Assembly: GCF_900156475.1 (NCBI RefSeq) | Contig: NZ_FTNR01000011.1 | Span: forward strand, 62,001-126,000 | DNA from: Natronorubrum thiooxidans | Lineage (GTDB): Archaea; Halobacteriota; Halobacteria; Halobacteriales; Natrialbaceae | Direction of reading: 5' to 3' | Length of the DNA: 64,000 nt | Shown here: piece by piece, positions 48,789 to 57,790 of the stretch | How the letters are laid out: each line of letters starts with the position of its first letter | Position numbering within the stretch: the first letter of the stretch is position 1 | Program-made: the position numbers and the translations under genes | The notes under the pieces: generated by a model | The model's database searches: none | Seen by the model: the letters and a program-made list of their open reading frames with translations, nothing else | What the model was told of the DNA's origin: nothing

Positions 48789-51491
48789 TCAGGCGTCGCC
48801 CGCAGTCGGGGAGGTGACAGCGGACTCGGCCGTCTCATCGCGTTTCCCACCCTTCCGTGCGCGCGAGCGGTTGCTGTAGCTCAGGCCGGCGAGCAACACC
48901 AGCCCGACGGCGCGAAGCGGGAAGGTCACCGCGAAGGTGGTCAGCGAGAGGTTGACTCCGGCGACGGCCGCCAGCCCTTCGACGACGAGCAAGAGCAGTT
49001 CCGGCACCATCAACAACACCGAGGCGAGCGAGTAGGCGATCCGCTCGACGGACGAAACGCTCGAGTACTGGTGTCCGATGATCGTCACGCCGAGGGCGTA
49101 GACGCCGAGGAACATCCCGACGACGGGGATCACGACTGCGGGGAGGAAGAAGCCGAGGTCGGTAACGTCGGCCCAGCCGATGACGTTCCAGCCCTCCGTT
49201 CCCTGTCGGAGCATGAGGATGCCGGGCGAGAAGACGAACGCAAACGGCACCAGGATCTTGTTCAGCGAGAGCAAGAACGCGGTGATCGCCGTCTTGAGTT
49301 CGTCGGCCTTGGCGACGCCAGCGCCAGCGAACGCCGCGACGGCGACCGGCGGCGTGACGTCGGCCATGAGCCCGAAGTAGAGGATAAAGAGGTGGCCGGC
49401 CAGCACCGCGATGCCGACGTCTCGAATCGGCGTCTCGAGCATCGCGACGAGGATGATATACATCGCGGTCGTCGGCATCCCCATGCCGAAGATGATCGCG
49501 GCGAAGCCAGTCAACACGAGCAGGATCAGGGTCGACCCGCCGCTGACGGCGTTGATGAGCGCCGCGAGGTTGGGCCCAAGGCCGGAGACGCTGATGACCC
49601 CCGGCACGACGCCGGCGGCGGCGACGGCGACGACGACAGTTGTCGCGGTTCGCGCGCCGGATTCCATCGATTTGCCGATGAACATCGCGTACCGGTAGGC
49701 TCGGTTTGAGGCCAGTTTCGGCCGCCCGATTGTCGTCGCGGTCCGCGTGGCGGCCGTCTCGACGTCGTCTTGGAACTCGAGCAGCGGCGCGTCACCGTGC
49801 GGTCGAGCGAGCAAGAACGCGACGCTGACGAGGATCACGATCGTTCCGAGATCCGACACCGCTGCGGTCGCGGCCGCACCAATCGTGTACGCGTCGGCGG
49901 CCGTGCCAGCGCCGGCGAGCGTCTGCAGTGCCGAGACGAGGCCGCCGCCGGCGACCGCGTAGGCTGCGGTCTGTGCTAGATACAGCGCCCCGATCGTGCC
50001 GAACAGCGGGACACGCGTTCGGTCGTTGTAAGCGGCGACGACAGCGAGCAAGGCGACAACGGCGACGATCGTATACCAGCCGGCCCGATTGATCGAGAAT
50101 CGGGCAATGACGAGGAAGTACAACAGGAGGACGATCGGGAGCAGATAGAACCAGCCGGACCGAAGTTCCGCGATCGGATTCGGGAGGTCATCTTTCGAGA
50201 GGCCGCCGATACTACCCCGAACGGCTTCGAAGTGGACCATGATCCACATCCCGAAGAAGAAGGCAATCGCGGGCAGCGTCGCGGCGATGATGACGTCCCC
50301 GTAGGCCGTCCCCGTGAACTCGACGATGAGGAACGCAGCGGCCCCCATTACCGGCGGGAGCATCTGGCCGCCGGATGACGACGACGACTCGACGGCCCCG
50401 GAGAACTCGGGGGAGTACCCGGCTCGCTTCATCAGCGGGATCGTGAACGCGCCCGTCGTGACGGTGTTCGCGATCGACGATCCGGAGAGCATCCCCATGA
50501 AGCCACTCGAGACGACGCTCGCTTTGGCCGGGCCGCCGCGTTTCGTCCCGGTTAGCGAGTACGCGAGATCGATGAACCACTTACCCGCGCCGCTCATCTC
50601 GAGGAACGCCCCGAAGAGGATGAAGATGTAGATGAAACGAACGCTGACGGTGACGGGCGTGCTCATCATCCCCGCTTCCGTGATGTACCAGAGGTTGTAG
50701 ACGATGTTCCCCCAGCTTTCGGGCTGGATCGCCAGCGCCCCGATGGCCGAATCGCTCGGGATAACATACCCCCAGCGAGCGTAGACGATGAACGACGCGA
50801 TCAGCGACATGAGCACGATGCCGAGCGTTCGTCGGGTCGCCTCGAGTACCAGCAGGATGCCGACGATGCCGAGCAGGTAGCCATAGGAGACGCCGTCGAG
50901 CGGAATTCCGACCGCAGCGAGGGTCGTCACGACCGGCTCGAGCGTCGGGTAGAGCTCGTGGATCGGACGGACGCCCTGAATGCCGAAAAGGGACATTCGC
51001 TGGATCTCGTCGTACTCGGTGACGGTGTAATAGACGGGAAGCAACGAGAGACCGATAAGCACGACGTCGAGCGGTGTCACCCGACGAAGGTCCCGATCGA
51101 CCGCCGCCCAGCGAACGCCGTCGCCGAGTCGCTCGACGACGCTGGTTACCGCACTCTCCGTTCCGAATCGGTCACGGACGGCGGCCTCGAGTGCGCCGAG
51201 CCGTCTGGCGACGAAGCCGTCGCCCCGACTCGCCGGGAACAACAGGAGCGCAAGCACCAGCGCGAACGTTACGTGGATCGTGTTGACTTGCAGTTGCTGG
51301 AGCGATCCGAACGGGCCGAACTGATAGCTTTGGGCGGCGATCCAGAGCTGAAACGCCGAGAACCCAATCGCGATCAGCGCGACGAGCGCAGCGATAGTGC
51401 CGCGGTGGGTTCGACTCCGCTCGATCTCCTGTAATACGTCGTCCTGTTCGTCGTCCGAGAGGGTCTCCGTCTCGCGGTTGTCTACGCTCAT
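48789..51491 (-). CDS. TRAP transporter permease, fused small and large subunits (TAXI type)
   Basis: 900 residues from the ATG at 51489-51491 (MSVDNRETETLSDDEQDD); an ATG three codons upstream is also in frame. About 20 hydrophobic helices are visible. The TRAP large-subunit signatures are present: SGSSIANTVTTGAFTIPLMK, GYSPEFSGAVESSSSSGGQM (position about 340), LPPVMGAAAFLIVEF and, in the second half, GMGMPTTAMYIILVAMLETP. The 4TM small-subunit part lies at the N-terminus (HVTFALVLALLLFPASRGDG), so both membrane subunits are one chain, as usual for TAXI-TRAP systems. The transporter uses an ion gradient, probably Na+, to take up a small organic acid. It follows the DUF1850 gene by 9 bp on the same strand: one operon. 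Confidence 0.92.
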   Translation of the reverse strand: MSVDNRETETLSDDEQDDVLQEIERSRTHRGTIAALVALIAIGFSAFQLWIAAQSYQFGPFGSLQQLQVNTIHVTFALVLALLLFPASRGDGFVARRLGALEAAVRDRFGTESAVTSVVERLGDGVRWAAVDRDLRRVTPLDVVLIGLSLLPVYYTVTEYDEIQRMSLFGIQGVRPIHELYPTLEPVVTTLAAVGIPLDGVSYGYLLGIVGILLVLEATRRTLGIVLMSLIASFIVYARWGYVIPSDSAIGALAIQPESWGNIVYNLWYITEAGMMSTPVTVSVRFIYIFILFGAFLEMSGAGKWFIDLAYSLTGTKRGGPAKASVVSSGFMGMLSGSSIANTVTTGAFTIPLMKRAGYSPEFSGAVESSSSSGGQMLPPVMGAAAFLIVEFTGTAYGDVIIAATLPAIAFFFGMWIMVHFEAVRGSIGGLSKDDLPNPIAELRSGWFYLLPIVLLLYFLVIARFSINRAGWYTIVAVVALLAVVAAYNDRTRVPLFGTIGALYLAQTAAYAVAGGGLVSALQTLAGAGTAADAYTIGAAATAAVSDLGTIVILVSVAFLLARPHGDAPLLEFQDDVETAATRTATTIGRPKLASNRAYRYAMFIGKSMESGARTATTVVVAVAAAGVVPGVISVSGLGPNLAALINAVSGGSTLILLVLTGFAAIIFGMGMPTTAMYIILVAMLETPIRDVGIAVLAGHLFILYFGLMADVTPPVAVAAFAGAGVAKADELKTAITAFLLSLNKILVPFAFVFSPGILMLRQGTEGWNVIGWADVTDLGFFLPAVVIPVVGMFLGVYALGVTIIGHQYSSVSSVERIAYSLASVLLMVPELLLLVVEGLAAVAGVNLSLTTFAVTFPLRAVGLVLLAGLSYSNRSRARKGGKRDETAESAVTSPTAGDA

Positions 51492-51500
51492 AGCTAGCAA

Positions 51501-52031
51501 TCAATGAATCAGTTGTGAGGACCGATCGTCGACCTGGAGGTCCAGCGGCAACTGGCCCGGGAGTCGCTGCTCGGTCACCGAAATGACGACCGAGCCATCG
51601 GTCATTGCGACCAGATCGTGTCGCTCGTCGTCGACGACGAGCTCGTGACCGGGAACGGGCCGCGGTGCGACGACGACGTCGTCGTAGGATTCGTTTATCC
51701 AGAGCTCGAATCCGTCCCCGTCCGCAGTCCGCGTGATATTTTCGTCCGTCGGTAATCCAGCGCCGTGTGAGTGGAAGACCGTCCGCTCCATGCGAAGCGT
51801 TGGGCCGTCCACGACGTAGATATCATCGACCGGCGTTTTCTCGACGCTGTGTGTGTAGGTGAGGGTTACGTTCGTGCCGTCGTCGACCGGTTCTTCGAGC
51901 AGCGTCTCCCCGGAGTCGGCGTCGGTGACGACGAGCGTCTGCTCCGGCGGGACCGCAGCGAGGACGACTCCAGTTGCTATCAGAACGGCGACAACGACGA
52001 CGACAACGTATCGGTGAATCGGGAAATGCAC
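51501..52031 (-). CDS. DUF1850 protein of the TRAP operon
   Basis: 176 residues. A hydrophobic helix at residues 8-27 (YVVVVVVAVLIATGVVLAAV) is a signal or anchor. The rest is a beta domain: LVVTDADSGETLLEEPVDDG, VTLTYTHSVEKTPVDDIYVV with the conserved T-H-S-V-E-K, VFHSHGAGLPTDENITRTAD with F-x-S-x-G-A-G, and VAMTDGSVVISVTEQRLPG (short). These are the hallmarks of DUF1850, a small extracytoplasmic protein found with TAXI-TRAP operons. Its task is unknown; it may help docking of the binding protein to the permease. The gene is between the binding protein and the permease (33 and 9 bp), consistent with one transcript. Confidence 0.88.
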   Translation of the reverse strand: MHFPIHRYVVVVVVAVLIATGVVLAAVPPEQTLVVTDADSGETLLEEPVDDGTNVTLTYTHSVEKTPVDDIYVVDGPTLRMERTVFHSHGAGLPTDENITRTADGDGFELWINESYDDVVVAPRPVPGHELVVDDERHDLVAMTDGSVVISVTEQRLPGQLPLDLQVDDRSSQLIH

Positions 52032-52064
52032 GACTGTGAACTGTCGGCTGTGCCGAGCCGATGG

Positions 52065-53006
52065 TTAGTTGAAGTACGCTTCTGCACCGGGGTGGAGGTC
52101 GATCGGCATCCCGTCCTGTGCCGTCTCAACGTCGATGAACTCCGTTTTCCGCGACACGTCGTCGAGGTTCTCGAAGATCGCTTCCGTCACCGCTTCGACG
52201 ACGTCCTCGTCGACACCCTCGTGTGTGGCGATCATCGCCTGCACCGAGACCGTTTCGACGTCTTCTTCGACACCGTCGTAGCTGTCTGCCGGAATCGTGT
52301 CCTCGGCGAACCACTCGGCTTCGCCCATGACTGCGTCGCGCGTGTCGCCGCTGATCTCGACCAGCGAGATGTCGTTGGTCGTCGCGAGGTTCTCGACGGA
52401 GCCGGCGGGCCAGCCCGCGACGACGAACGCAGCGTCGATGTCGCCGTCACTGATCTGGTCGGTCGCCGTATCGAAGTCGGCGTTCTGTTCGTCGAAGTCG
52501 CCCTCGCTGATGCCAGCGGACTCGAGGATCTGCAGGGCGTTGACCTGCGTGCCGCTGCCGGCGTCGCCGGTGTTGACCGTCTGTCCCTCGAGGTCGTCGA
52601 TCGTCTCGATGCCCGAGTCGGCCTGCGTGATGACGTGGATCGTCTCGGGGTACAGCGACGCGACCCCGCGGAGGTTCGTCATCTCGGTGCCCTGAAGCTC
52701 CTCGATGCCGGTGCCAGTGTACGCGAAGTGGGCGACGTCGTTTTGAATCAGCGCGAAGTCGGCTTCCTCGCGGTTGAGACTCCCGACGTTTGCGGTACTT
52801 GCGCCGGTCGACTGGACCTGCAGCGAGTAATCCGTCTCCGCGTCGACGATCGTCTTGAAGTCACCGGACAGCGGGTAGTAGGTCCCGCCCTGACCGCCGG
52901 CGTGCCACGAAAGCTGGTTGCTGTTGTCACCGTCGCCACCGAGACAGCCGGCCAGCCCGGCGAGTCCCGCGGCACCGCTCAGTGCGATGAAATTCCGCCT
53001 CTTCAT
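52065..53006 (-). CDS. TAXI-family TRAP solute-binding lipoprotein
   Basis: 313 residues from the ATG at 53004-53006 (MKRRNFIALSGAAGLAGLAG), four codons after another ATG. The start is a Tat signal (K-R-R-N-F) with a lipobox LAGC and Cys at residue 21, so it should be folded before export and anchored by a lipid on the outside. TAXI features follow: WHAGGQGGTYYPLSGDFKTI, LQVQSTGASTANVGSLNREE, FALIQNDVAHFAYTG, LYPETIHVITQADSGIETID and AGSGTQVNALQILESAG. The domain IDDAAFVVAGWPAGSVENLA (motif approximate) places the hinge. It captures the solute for the fused permease downstream. It is the first gene of the operon; promoter somewhere in 53007-53120. Confidence 0.92.
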   Translation of the reverse strand: MKRRNFIALSGAAGLAGLAGCLGGDGDNSNQLSWHAGGQGGTYYPLSGDFKTIVDAETDYSLQVQSTGASTANVGSLNREEADFALIQNDVAHFAYTGTGIEELQGTEMTNLRGVASLYPETIHVITQADSGIETIDDLEGQTVNTGDAGSGTQVNALQILESAGISEGDFDEQNADFDTATDQISDGDIDAAFVVAGWPAGSVENLATTNDISLVEISGDTRDAVMGEAEWFAEDTIPADSYDGVEEDVETVSVQAMIATHEGVDEDVVEAVTEAIFENLDDVSRKTEFIDVETAQDGMPIDLHPGAEAYFN

Positions 53007-53445
53007 ATGTCCAACCATACTCGTTTTTATCTATAGTCTGTTAATAGCTGCTTCGATCTCCCTTATCATTGTGAACAATTCACTGTTTTCATCTGAAATA
53101 TGCTTGTTCACTCACGAGTCAATGAACTATCGTATTCGGATACCCGTCCGCCCCTTCAAGTCGCGCTACGGCCTCATATCGTCCCAACAGAACGAATTTG
53201 CACACCCATTGCATAGCCGGTATGCGATAGCGTCTACATTGACGTTCGGTGACTGCGAAACCGTCGTTCCATGGACACCGCGTTCGCGAAAATCCGGTAG
53301 CCGATGGCGGTCGGAAAGGTCCGTTTCGGTTGGACTCGAACGCTGTCCAACCGGCTGTAACCGCCGCTGGATCCGAGTTCGACCGGAAACGAGGGGGTTC
53401 GGGTGCGGGGAAACCACTACAATCGCGCCACTCGTGTGAACGTGT
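53007..53445. other. Intergenic region with the TRAP-operon promoter
   Basis: 440 bp. Near the TRAP end it is AT-rich (GTTTTTATCTATAGTCTG, and GTTAATAGCTGC), as expected for a promoter on the minus strand. The rest has only shadow frames rich in Arg, Ser and Pro. No RNA gene recognised. Confidence 0.45.
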
Positions 53446-53646
53446 ATGGACAAGAACGTCGGTGGATTCGATCGCATGCTGCGAATCGGCCTCGGAATCG
53501 TGCTGCTGGTGGTTGGCTACCGGAATCGAGACCGAACGGGTGGAACGCTCGCGTTCATCGCCGGCAGTGATATTATCGGGACCGCGATCATCCAGCGCTG
53601 TCCAGTGAACGCGCTCGTCGGGCTCGATACCTCGAGTACCAATTGA
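53446..53646 (+). CDS. DUF2892 (YgaP-like) small membrane protein
   Basis: 66 residues. DKNVGGFDRMLRIGLGIVLL is the typical start of DUF2892: a short amphipathic piece then the first membrane helix. A second helix (TLAFIAGSDIIGTAIIQRCP) ends in a conserved Cys-Pro, and NALVGLDTS (with N and GL) finishes it. The same two-helix unit is the C-terminal half of bacterial YgaP rhodanese. The function of stand-alone copies is unknown. The gene is alone on its strand; a terminator-like sequence is not obvious. Confidence 0.85.
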   Translation: MDKNVGGFDRMLRIGLGIVLLVVGYRNRDRTGGTLAFIAGSDIIGTAIIQRCPVNALVGLDTSSTN

Positions 53647-53737
53647 TAACGAGCACCGCCCGTGGGTCAGCGCTGCCAGCTATCGGTAGTCGAGATTAGG
53701 GTTGTCGACCAGCATCTTACACAGCGATCAGTACAAG

Positions 53738-54139
53738 TCATGCAGATATCAGGGTGTCCATCGAACTTTCAAGCCACTGGGAAACTCTTTCTCGGTAGAC
53801 TGCTTCGGGGTCAAGAGCTACGCAGTGAACCGTCCAGCAGTCACCCCGCTCAATGCCGATCTTGTAATCGTTCCGACAGTTCGTATTGGGTCCCTGCCTT
53901 CCGTCAGGGCCACAACAGTCACAGGAGACGTCCTTATCTAGTGTCGTTTCGACCATGCCCTCCGGATTTAGCAGGGGCCAGCCGTCTGCCCCCGGAACGG
54001 GGTTATCATCAGGATTCTCTAAATAGAATCCCTCCGGTAGGTAATCCGGCTCACCAGCGCCCAATTTTGCGAGCTCTATCCCGCTTTCTCTCTCGTTGAG
54101 TAGTGTCTCGTCAGTGAGCTTGGTTACCAGCTGAGTCAC
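53738..54139 (-). CDS. Hypothetical Cys-rich protein
   Basis: 133 residues. The N-terminal half is acidic with many Pro and Gly (LPEGFYLENPDDNPVPGADG). The C-terminal half carries six Cys, KDVSCDCCGPDGRQGPNTNC and then IERGDCWTVHCVALDPEAVY, enough for one or two metal sites. I do not recognise the family. Codon use is AT-richer and less halophilic than that of the neighbours, a possible sign of transfer. The reading frame is clean and ends in a normal stop. The gene stands alone, 91 bp from the DUF2892 gene and 221 bp from the cupin gene, and an AT-rich TATATATTTG upstream (about 54205) may be its promoter. Confidence 0.5.
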   Translation of the reverse strand: MTQLVTKLTDETLLNERESGIELAKLGAGEPDYLPEGFYLENPDDNPVPGADGWPLLNPEGMVETTLDKDVSCDCCGPDGRQGPNTNCRNDYKIGIERGDCWTVHCVALDPEAVYRERVSQWLESSMDTLISA

Positions 54140-54360
54140 AGCTGCACCACATTCCTGTCACCGATAGACGGTCATGATTCTAGTTTGAACCTACCTGATG
54201 ATATATATTTGTCCGATTCTTGCTTGTCTCCTACCCGGCGGAGAGAGAAGTTGTCCTATCTGGTAGATTGACCAACAGTACATCCGCACGTGTAATGAAT
54301 GGATCCGGTAGCGTGGTCCCACCTCGAGGCACCATCCTGAACCCGTCCGCCCACTGATTA

Positions 54361-54735
54361 CTACTCGTCGGGCTCGTATGCGACCGCGTCGTCGGACGGC
54401 GGTGCACCGATTGCGATGACTTCGACCGCTTCGTCGGCACTGTCGGGATTGTACGCTCGATGGGGTGCTTCGGTATCGGCTGCGAACACCTCGCCCTCGA
54501 GCACCTCGAACTCGCCGTCGGGCGTCTCGACGTGCAACGTGCCCGAGACCACGACGAACGCTTCCTCTTGATGCTCGTGGTAGTGATACGCCAGTGGAAG
54601 CTGTTCGCCCGGCTCGGCGCGGAAGCGGTTAATCGCGACGGTCGTCAGCCCCGCCGCCTCGCTCAGCCGGCGCAGCTCACAGGGTCGGTCTTCGACTGGC
54701 TCGAGGTCGTCGGGATCGACGACGCGGTAGTTCAT
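54361..54735 (-). CDS. Cupin-domain protein
   Basis: 124 residues. The cupin motifs are EQLPLAYHYHEHQEEAFVVV (G-x5-H-x-H-x4-E, with three His and Glu) and FEVLEGEVFAADTEAPHRAY (G-x5-P/A-x3-H). Together these can hold one metal ion. VSGTLHVETPDGE links them. Single-domain cupins of this size act as dioxygenases, isomerases or sugar-binding regulators; the substrate cannot be told. No signal peptide. It is on the same strand as, and 77 bp downstream of, upp, so it could be co-transcribed with it. Confidence 0.85.
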   Translation of the reverse strand: MNYRVVDPDDLEPVEDRPCELRRLSEAAGLTTVAINRFRAEPGEQLPLAYHYHEHQEEAFVVVSGTLHVETPDGEFEVLEGEVFAADTEAPHRAYNPDSADEAVEVIAIGAPPSDDAVAYEPDE

Positions 54736-54812
54736 ACCGGCGAGTCACGGCCGACCGATAAAAAGGCGACGGCACCTCGAGTGCGCGCAAGTCAGACGGA
54801 CAGCCGACCGTC

Positions 54813-55490
54813 TCAGGTCGTTCGGAACGCTCGGTCGCCAGCGTCGCCCAGTCCGGGGACGATGAAGCCGTTGTCGTCGAGTCGGTCGTCGATCGAGACC
54901 GTCAACAGGTCGGCTTCGGGATGTTCCTCACCGACACGGAGCAGCCCTTCGGGTGCCGACACCGCAGAGAGGACGATCAGGTTCTCGGGTTCGGGCGAGT
55001 TCTCGATGACGTGCTCAAGGACGGTACACATCGTACTCCCGGTTGCGAGCATCGGGTCGGCAATGATGACGGTGTCGTCCTCGGTGATCTCGGGCAGTTT
55101 CACGTAGTCGACGGTGATCGGGAACGAGCCGTCCTCGTCGCGGCCCGCCTCCTCGTCGCGGCTCGCGCTGATGACGCCCTGTCGGGCACGGGGGAACGCC
55201 TTCAGCAGGCCTTCGACAAAGGGCGTCGCCGCGCGCAAGACGTTGATAATCACGACGTCATCGAGGCCGCGGACGCGCTCGCCCATCGTCGGCTCGAGGG
55301 GCGTCTCGATCTCGACGTACTCGGTTTCCATCCGGCCGTCGATAATCTCGTAGCCACTGATGCGGCCGAGTTTGACCAGCCCCTTCCGGAAACTGACCTG
55401 CTCGGTCTCGACGTCCCGAAGCCGTGAGAGCGTGTCTTTTGCCAGTGCGTGGGTAATGAGATGTGCGTTGTCCCGGTCTTCGATCGGCAT
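54813..55490 (-). CDS. upp: Uracil phosphoribosyltransferase
   Basis: 225 residues from the ATG at 55488-55490 ([20 protein letters not shown]). The frame is open 27 codons further up, but this start is the one that fits the family. [20 protein letters not shown]-like block (positions about 75-95), [20 protein letters not shown], and the PRPP loop [20 protein letters not shown] (DPMLATG) are complete. [23 protein letters not shown] closes with the uracil-binding G-x-G-D-A-G-D-R. The enzyme salvages uracil to UMP. Gene neighbours: cupin downstream and the divergent helical protein upstream, with no operon link visible. Confidence 0.95.
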   Translation of the reverse strand: MPIEDRDNAHLITHALAKDTLSRLRDVETEQVSFRKGLVKLGRISGYEIIDGRMETEYVEIETPLEPTMGERVRGLDDVVIINVLRAATPFVEGLLKAFPRARQGVISASRDEEAGRDEDGSFPITVDYVKLPEITEDDTVIIADPMLATGSTMCTVLEHVIENSPEPENLIVLSAVSAPEGLLRVGEEHPEADLLTVSIDDRLDDNGFIVPGLGDAGDRAFRTT

Positions 55491-55706
55491 ACCCGTAAGG
55501 GCAGTCGCCGGATAGTTCACGTTATCGATCAGCGCCCGCTGTGTGAACGTGTTCTCACTCTCAGTCTCCATGACGGTCGAGGTGACGCTCGAGACTGCCC
55601 CAGAACCGCACCATCGACCGATGCTCGAGCGATCACACGCGCCGATGCAGTCGCTCGCCAGCGAAGAAGTTTATACCAGTCCACCTCCTACCACTCGGCC
55701 AGCCGA

Positions 55707-56429
55707 ATGGAAGAGAGCATTTCGGGATTCAAGGTTCGCGGTGACTGGGGCGACGTCGTCGAGCACGGTGAACGGATCACGCGTGCGCTCCGAGACGCGG
55801 GGGTCCATGATCCAGCGCAGGATTATGGCGCCCGCCTTACCCGCGCGTTCAACGATTGGGAGGAGTGGCGGCCGAAAGCCCACGAGACCCTCGAGTCGGA
55901 CGTCAGCGAGAAGACGGCCGACCAGGCAAGCGTCGAGGAGGGCAAAGGTGAGAAAGCCGGAAAAAACCCGGACGAAGACATCAAGACCGCCGGCGAAAAG
56001 CTCTCGGAGTCCTACGAGCAACTCGAGGAAGACGACGCCGGGGCTGCGATGGACAACTGGAAGGAGTCGATCGACTACGTCGCGCGGGCGGCCGACTCCG
56101 CCGGGCGCAAGGCCTTACGCCGGGTCGAGGACACGGTTTACCAGAACGTGATGACCCAGCTCGCGCCGTACTACTTCGACAACGAACTCATCAGCGCCAA
56201 CATTCAACAGTCGACTCGCGGCGTCGATAACGGCGAGCAGTTCGTCTTCGAGGTCAACATCAACGACGACGCCCTCAAAGACGACGTCTCCGACCGACTC
56301 GCCGAGATGGACGAGGAGATCGACCGCTGGCACGTCGAAGTCGAAAAAGACACCGACGCAGCCGAAGCGATCGAGGGTGCGGAACCGCCGCCGGAGCCCG
56401 AGGACAACTCGAAGTCGACGACGAACTGA
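55707..56429 (+). CDS. Conserved haloarchaeal helical protein, unknown function
   Basis: 240 residues from the ATG at 55707 (MEESISGFKVRGDWGDVVEH). The front is a mixed domain with RITRALRDAGVHDPAQDYGA and RLTRAFNDWEEWRPKAHETL. A charged linker (EEGKGEKAGKNPDEDIKTAG) and helices follow, then a small beta domain, YYFDNELISANIQQSTRGVD and FVFEVNINDDALKDDVSDRL. I recall this as a haloarchaeal family (DUF5828-like), not verified. No signature of an enzyme. The gene is divergent from upp (216 bp) and followed after 100 bp by a PiT-family gene on the same strand. It is a normal chromosomal gene by codon use. Confidence 0.65.
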   Translation: MEESISGFKVRGDWGDVVEHGERITRALRDAGVHDPAQDYGARLTRAFNDWEEWRPKAHETLESDVSEKTADQASVEEGKGEKAGKNPDEDIKTAGEKLSESYEQLEEDDAGAAMDNWKESIDYVARAADSAGRKALRRVEDTVYQNVMTQLAPYYFDNELISANIQQSTRGVDNGEQFVFEVNINDDALKDDVSDRLAEMDEEIDRWHVEVEKDTDAAEAIEGAEPPPEPEDNSKSTTN

Positions 56430-56529
56430 TCGACGGACTGCGACCGATCGCTACGACGCATATTTGCGCCTGAACTGGCAATCGAAGGTCGGCACACACT
56501 TGTAGGGCTAGCTGGAAAGGGCGGGATAG

Positions 56530-57720
56530 ATGGTCGAGCTCGTGACGATCGGGACGTTTCTGGTGGCTGCACTGGCCAGTCTCTTTATGGCCTGGGCGAT
56601 CGGTGCTGGCTCGAGCGGATCGACGCCGTTTGCGCCGGCAGTCGGTGCGAACGCGATCTCGGTAATGCGAGCCGGGTTTCTCGTCGGAATTCTTGGCTTT
56701 TCTGGGGCCGTTTTGCAGGGGGCAAACGTCTCGGAAGCCGTCGGTGCTGACCTGATCGGCGGCGTGACGCTGTCGCCGATGGCGGCGACGATCGCACTCA
56801 TTATTGCGGCCGGACTGGTCGCGACCGGCGTCTTCGCCGGGTATCCGATCGCGACTGCCTTTACCGTCACCGGCGCGGTCATCGGTGTCGGACTCGCAAT
56901 GGGCGGGGACCCAGCGTGGGCGAAATACCAGGAAATCGCCACGCTCTGGGTTCTGACACCGTTTGTCGGCGGTGGACTCGCCTACGGAATCGCTCGCCTG
57001 CTGCGGAGTAAACCGATCCGCGAATCGACGCTGATCATGATCTGTGCAGCGCTGATCGGCGTCATCGTCGCCAACATCGAGTTCGCGATCCTCGGCTCGG
57101 GAGCTGGCGGGGCCTCGATCGCCCAGGCCGCGAGTGGCTGGCTGCCTGGCTCGGACCTCGCCGGTACCGCCGCCGTAACGGGCATTATCGCGGCGCTCTG
57201 GGCAGGGATGATCGGCTTCGATCTCCGGGGCAACATTGAACGCGGCGAGCGCCACTTTTTGCTCATCCTCGGTGGATTGGTCGCATTTTCGGCGGGTGGG
57301 AGCCAGGTCGGTCTGGCAGTCGGCCCGCTGATCCCGCTGTCGGGTGACGTCGGTCTTCCCCTCATCGCGTTGCTCGTCGGTGGCGGCTTCGGGCTCCTGT
57401 TGGGGTCGTGGACCGGCGCGCCGCGGATGATCAAGGCGATCTCACAGGACTACTCCTCGCTCGGGCCACGCCGGTCGATCGCTGCGCTCATCCCCTCGTT
57501 TATGATCGCACAGACGGCCGTGCTTTACGGCATTCCGGTTTCGTTCAACGAGATTATCGTCAGCGCGATCATCGGCAGTGGGTACGCCGCAGCCGGCGCT
57601 GGCGGCGGCGTCAGCGCCCGGAAAATGGGGTACACTGTTCTTGCATGGATTGGCTCGCTCGCCGGCTCGGTCATCGTTTCCTACGTCGGCTTTACCGTGA
57701 TCGCAGCCGTACTGGGGTAG
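56530..57720 (+). CDS. PiT-family anion permease, paralogue 3
   Basis: 396 residues, about ten hydrophobic segments, starting MVELVTIGTFLVAALASLFM. The inverted-repeat motifs are AIGAGSSGSTPFAPAVGANA near residue 25 and AFSAGGSQVGLAVGPLIPLS near residue 255. As in the other two copies in this window, the Asp of GANDVANA is missing (GSSGSTPF and GGSQVGLA), and here the change goes further because the second Asn-Ala is also lost. YPIATAFTVTGAVIGVGLAM and PFVGGGLAYGIARLL (helix) are conserved. It may carry a different anion from phosphate. The upstream helical gene is 100 bp away; the next membrane gene is 70 bp downstream and could be in the same transcript. Confidence 0.78.
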   Translation: MVELVTIGTFLVAALASLFMAWAIGAGSSGSTPFAPAVGANAISVMRAGFLVGILGFSGAVLQGANVSEAVGADLIGGVTLSPMAATIALIIAAGLVATGVFAGYPIATAFTVTGAVIGVGLAMGGDPAWAKYQEIATLWVLTPFVGGGLAYGIARLLRSKPIRESTLIMICAALIGVIVANIEFAILGSGAGGASIAQAASGWLPGSDLAGTAAVTGIIAALWAGMIGFDLRGNIERGERHFLLILGGLVAFSAGGSQVGLAVGPLIPLSGDVGLPLIALLVGGGFGLLLGSWTGAPRMIKAISQDYSSLGPRRSIAALIPSFMIAQTAVLYGIPVSFNEIIVSAIIGSGYAAAGAGGGVSARKMGYTVLAWIGSLAGSVIVSYVGFTVIAAVLG

Positions 57721-57790
57721 CCGTTCCCAAGCGTTGAGTGGGTTTGTTCGACATCGAACAGGCTTTACACCGTGCGTCGTGAGTCAATCT

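Noticed and set aside
51771-53036. 421-codon plus-strand frame over the TRAP binding-protein gene
   Set aside because: Antisense to a gene with a Tat signal and clear TAXI motifs.
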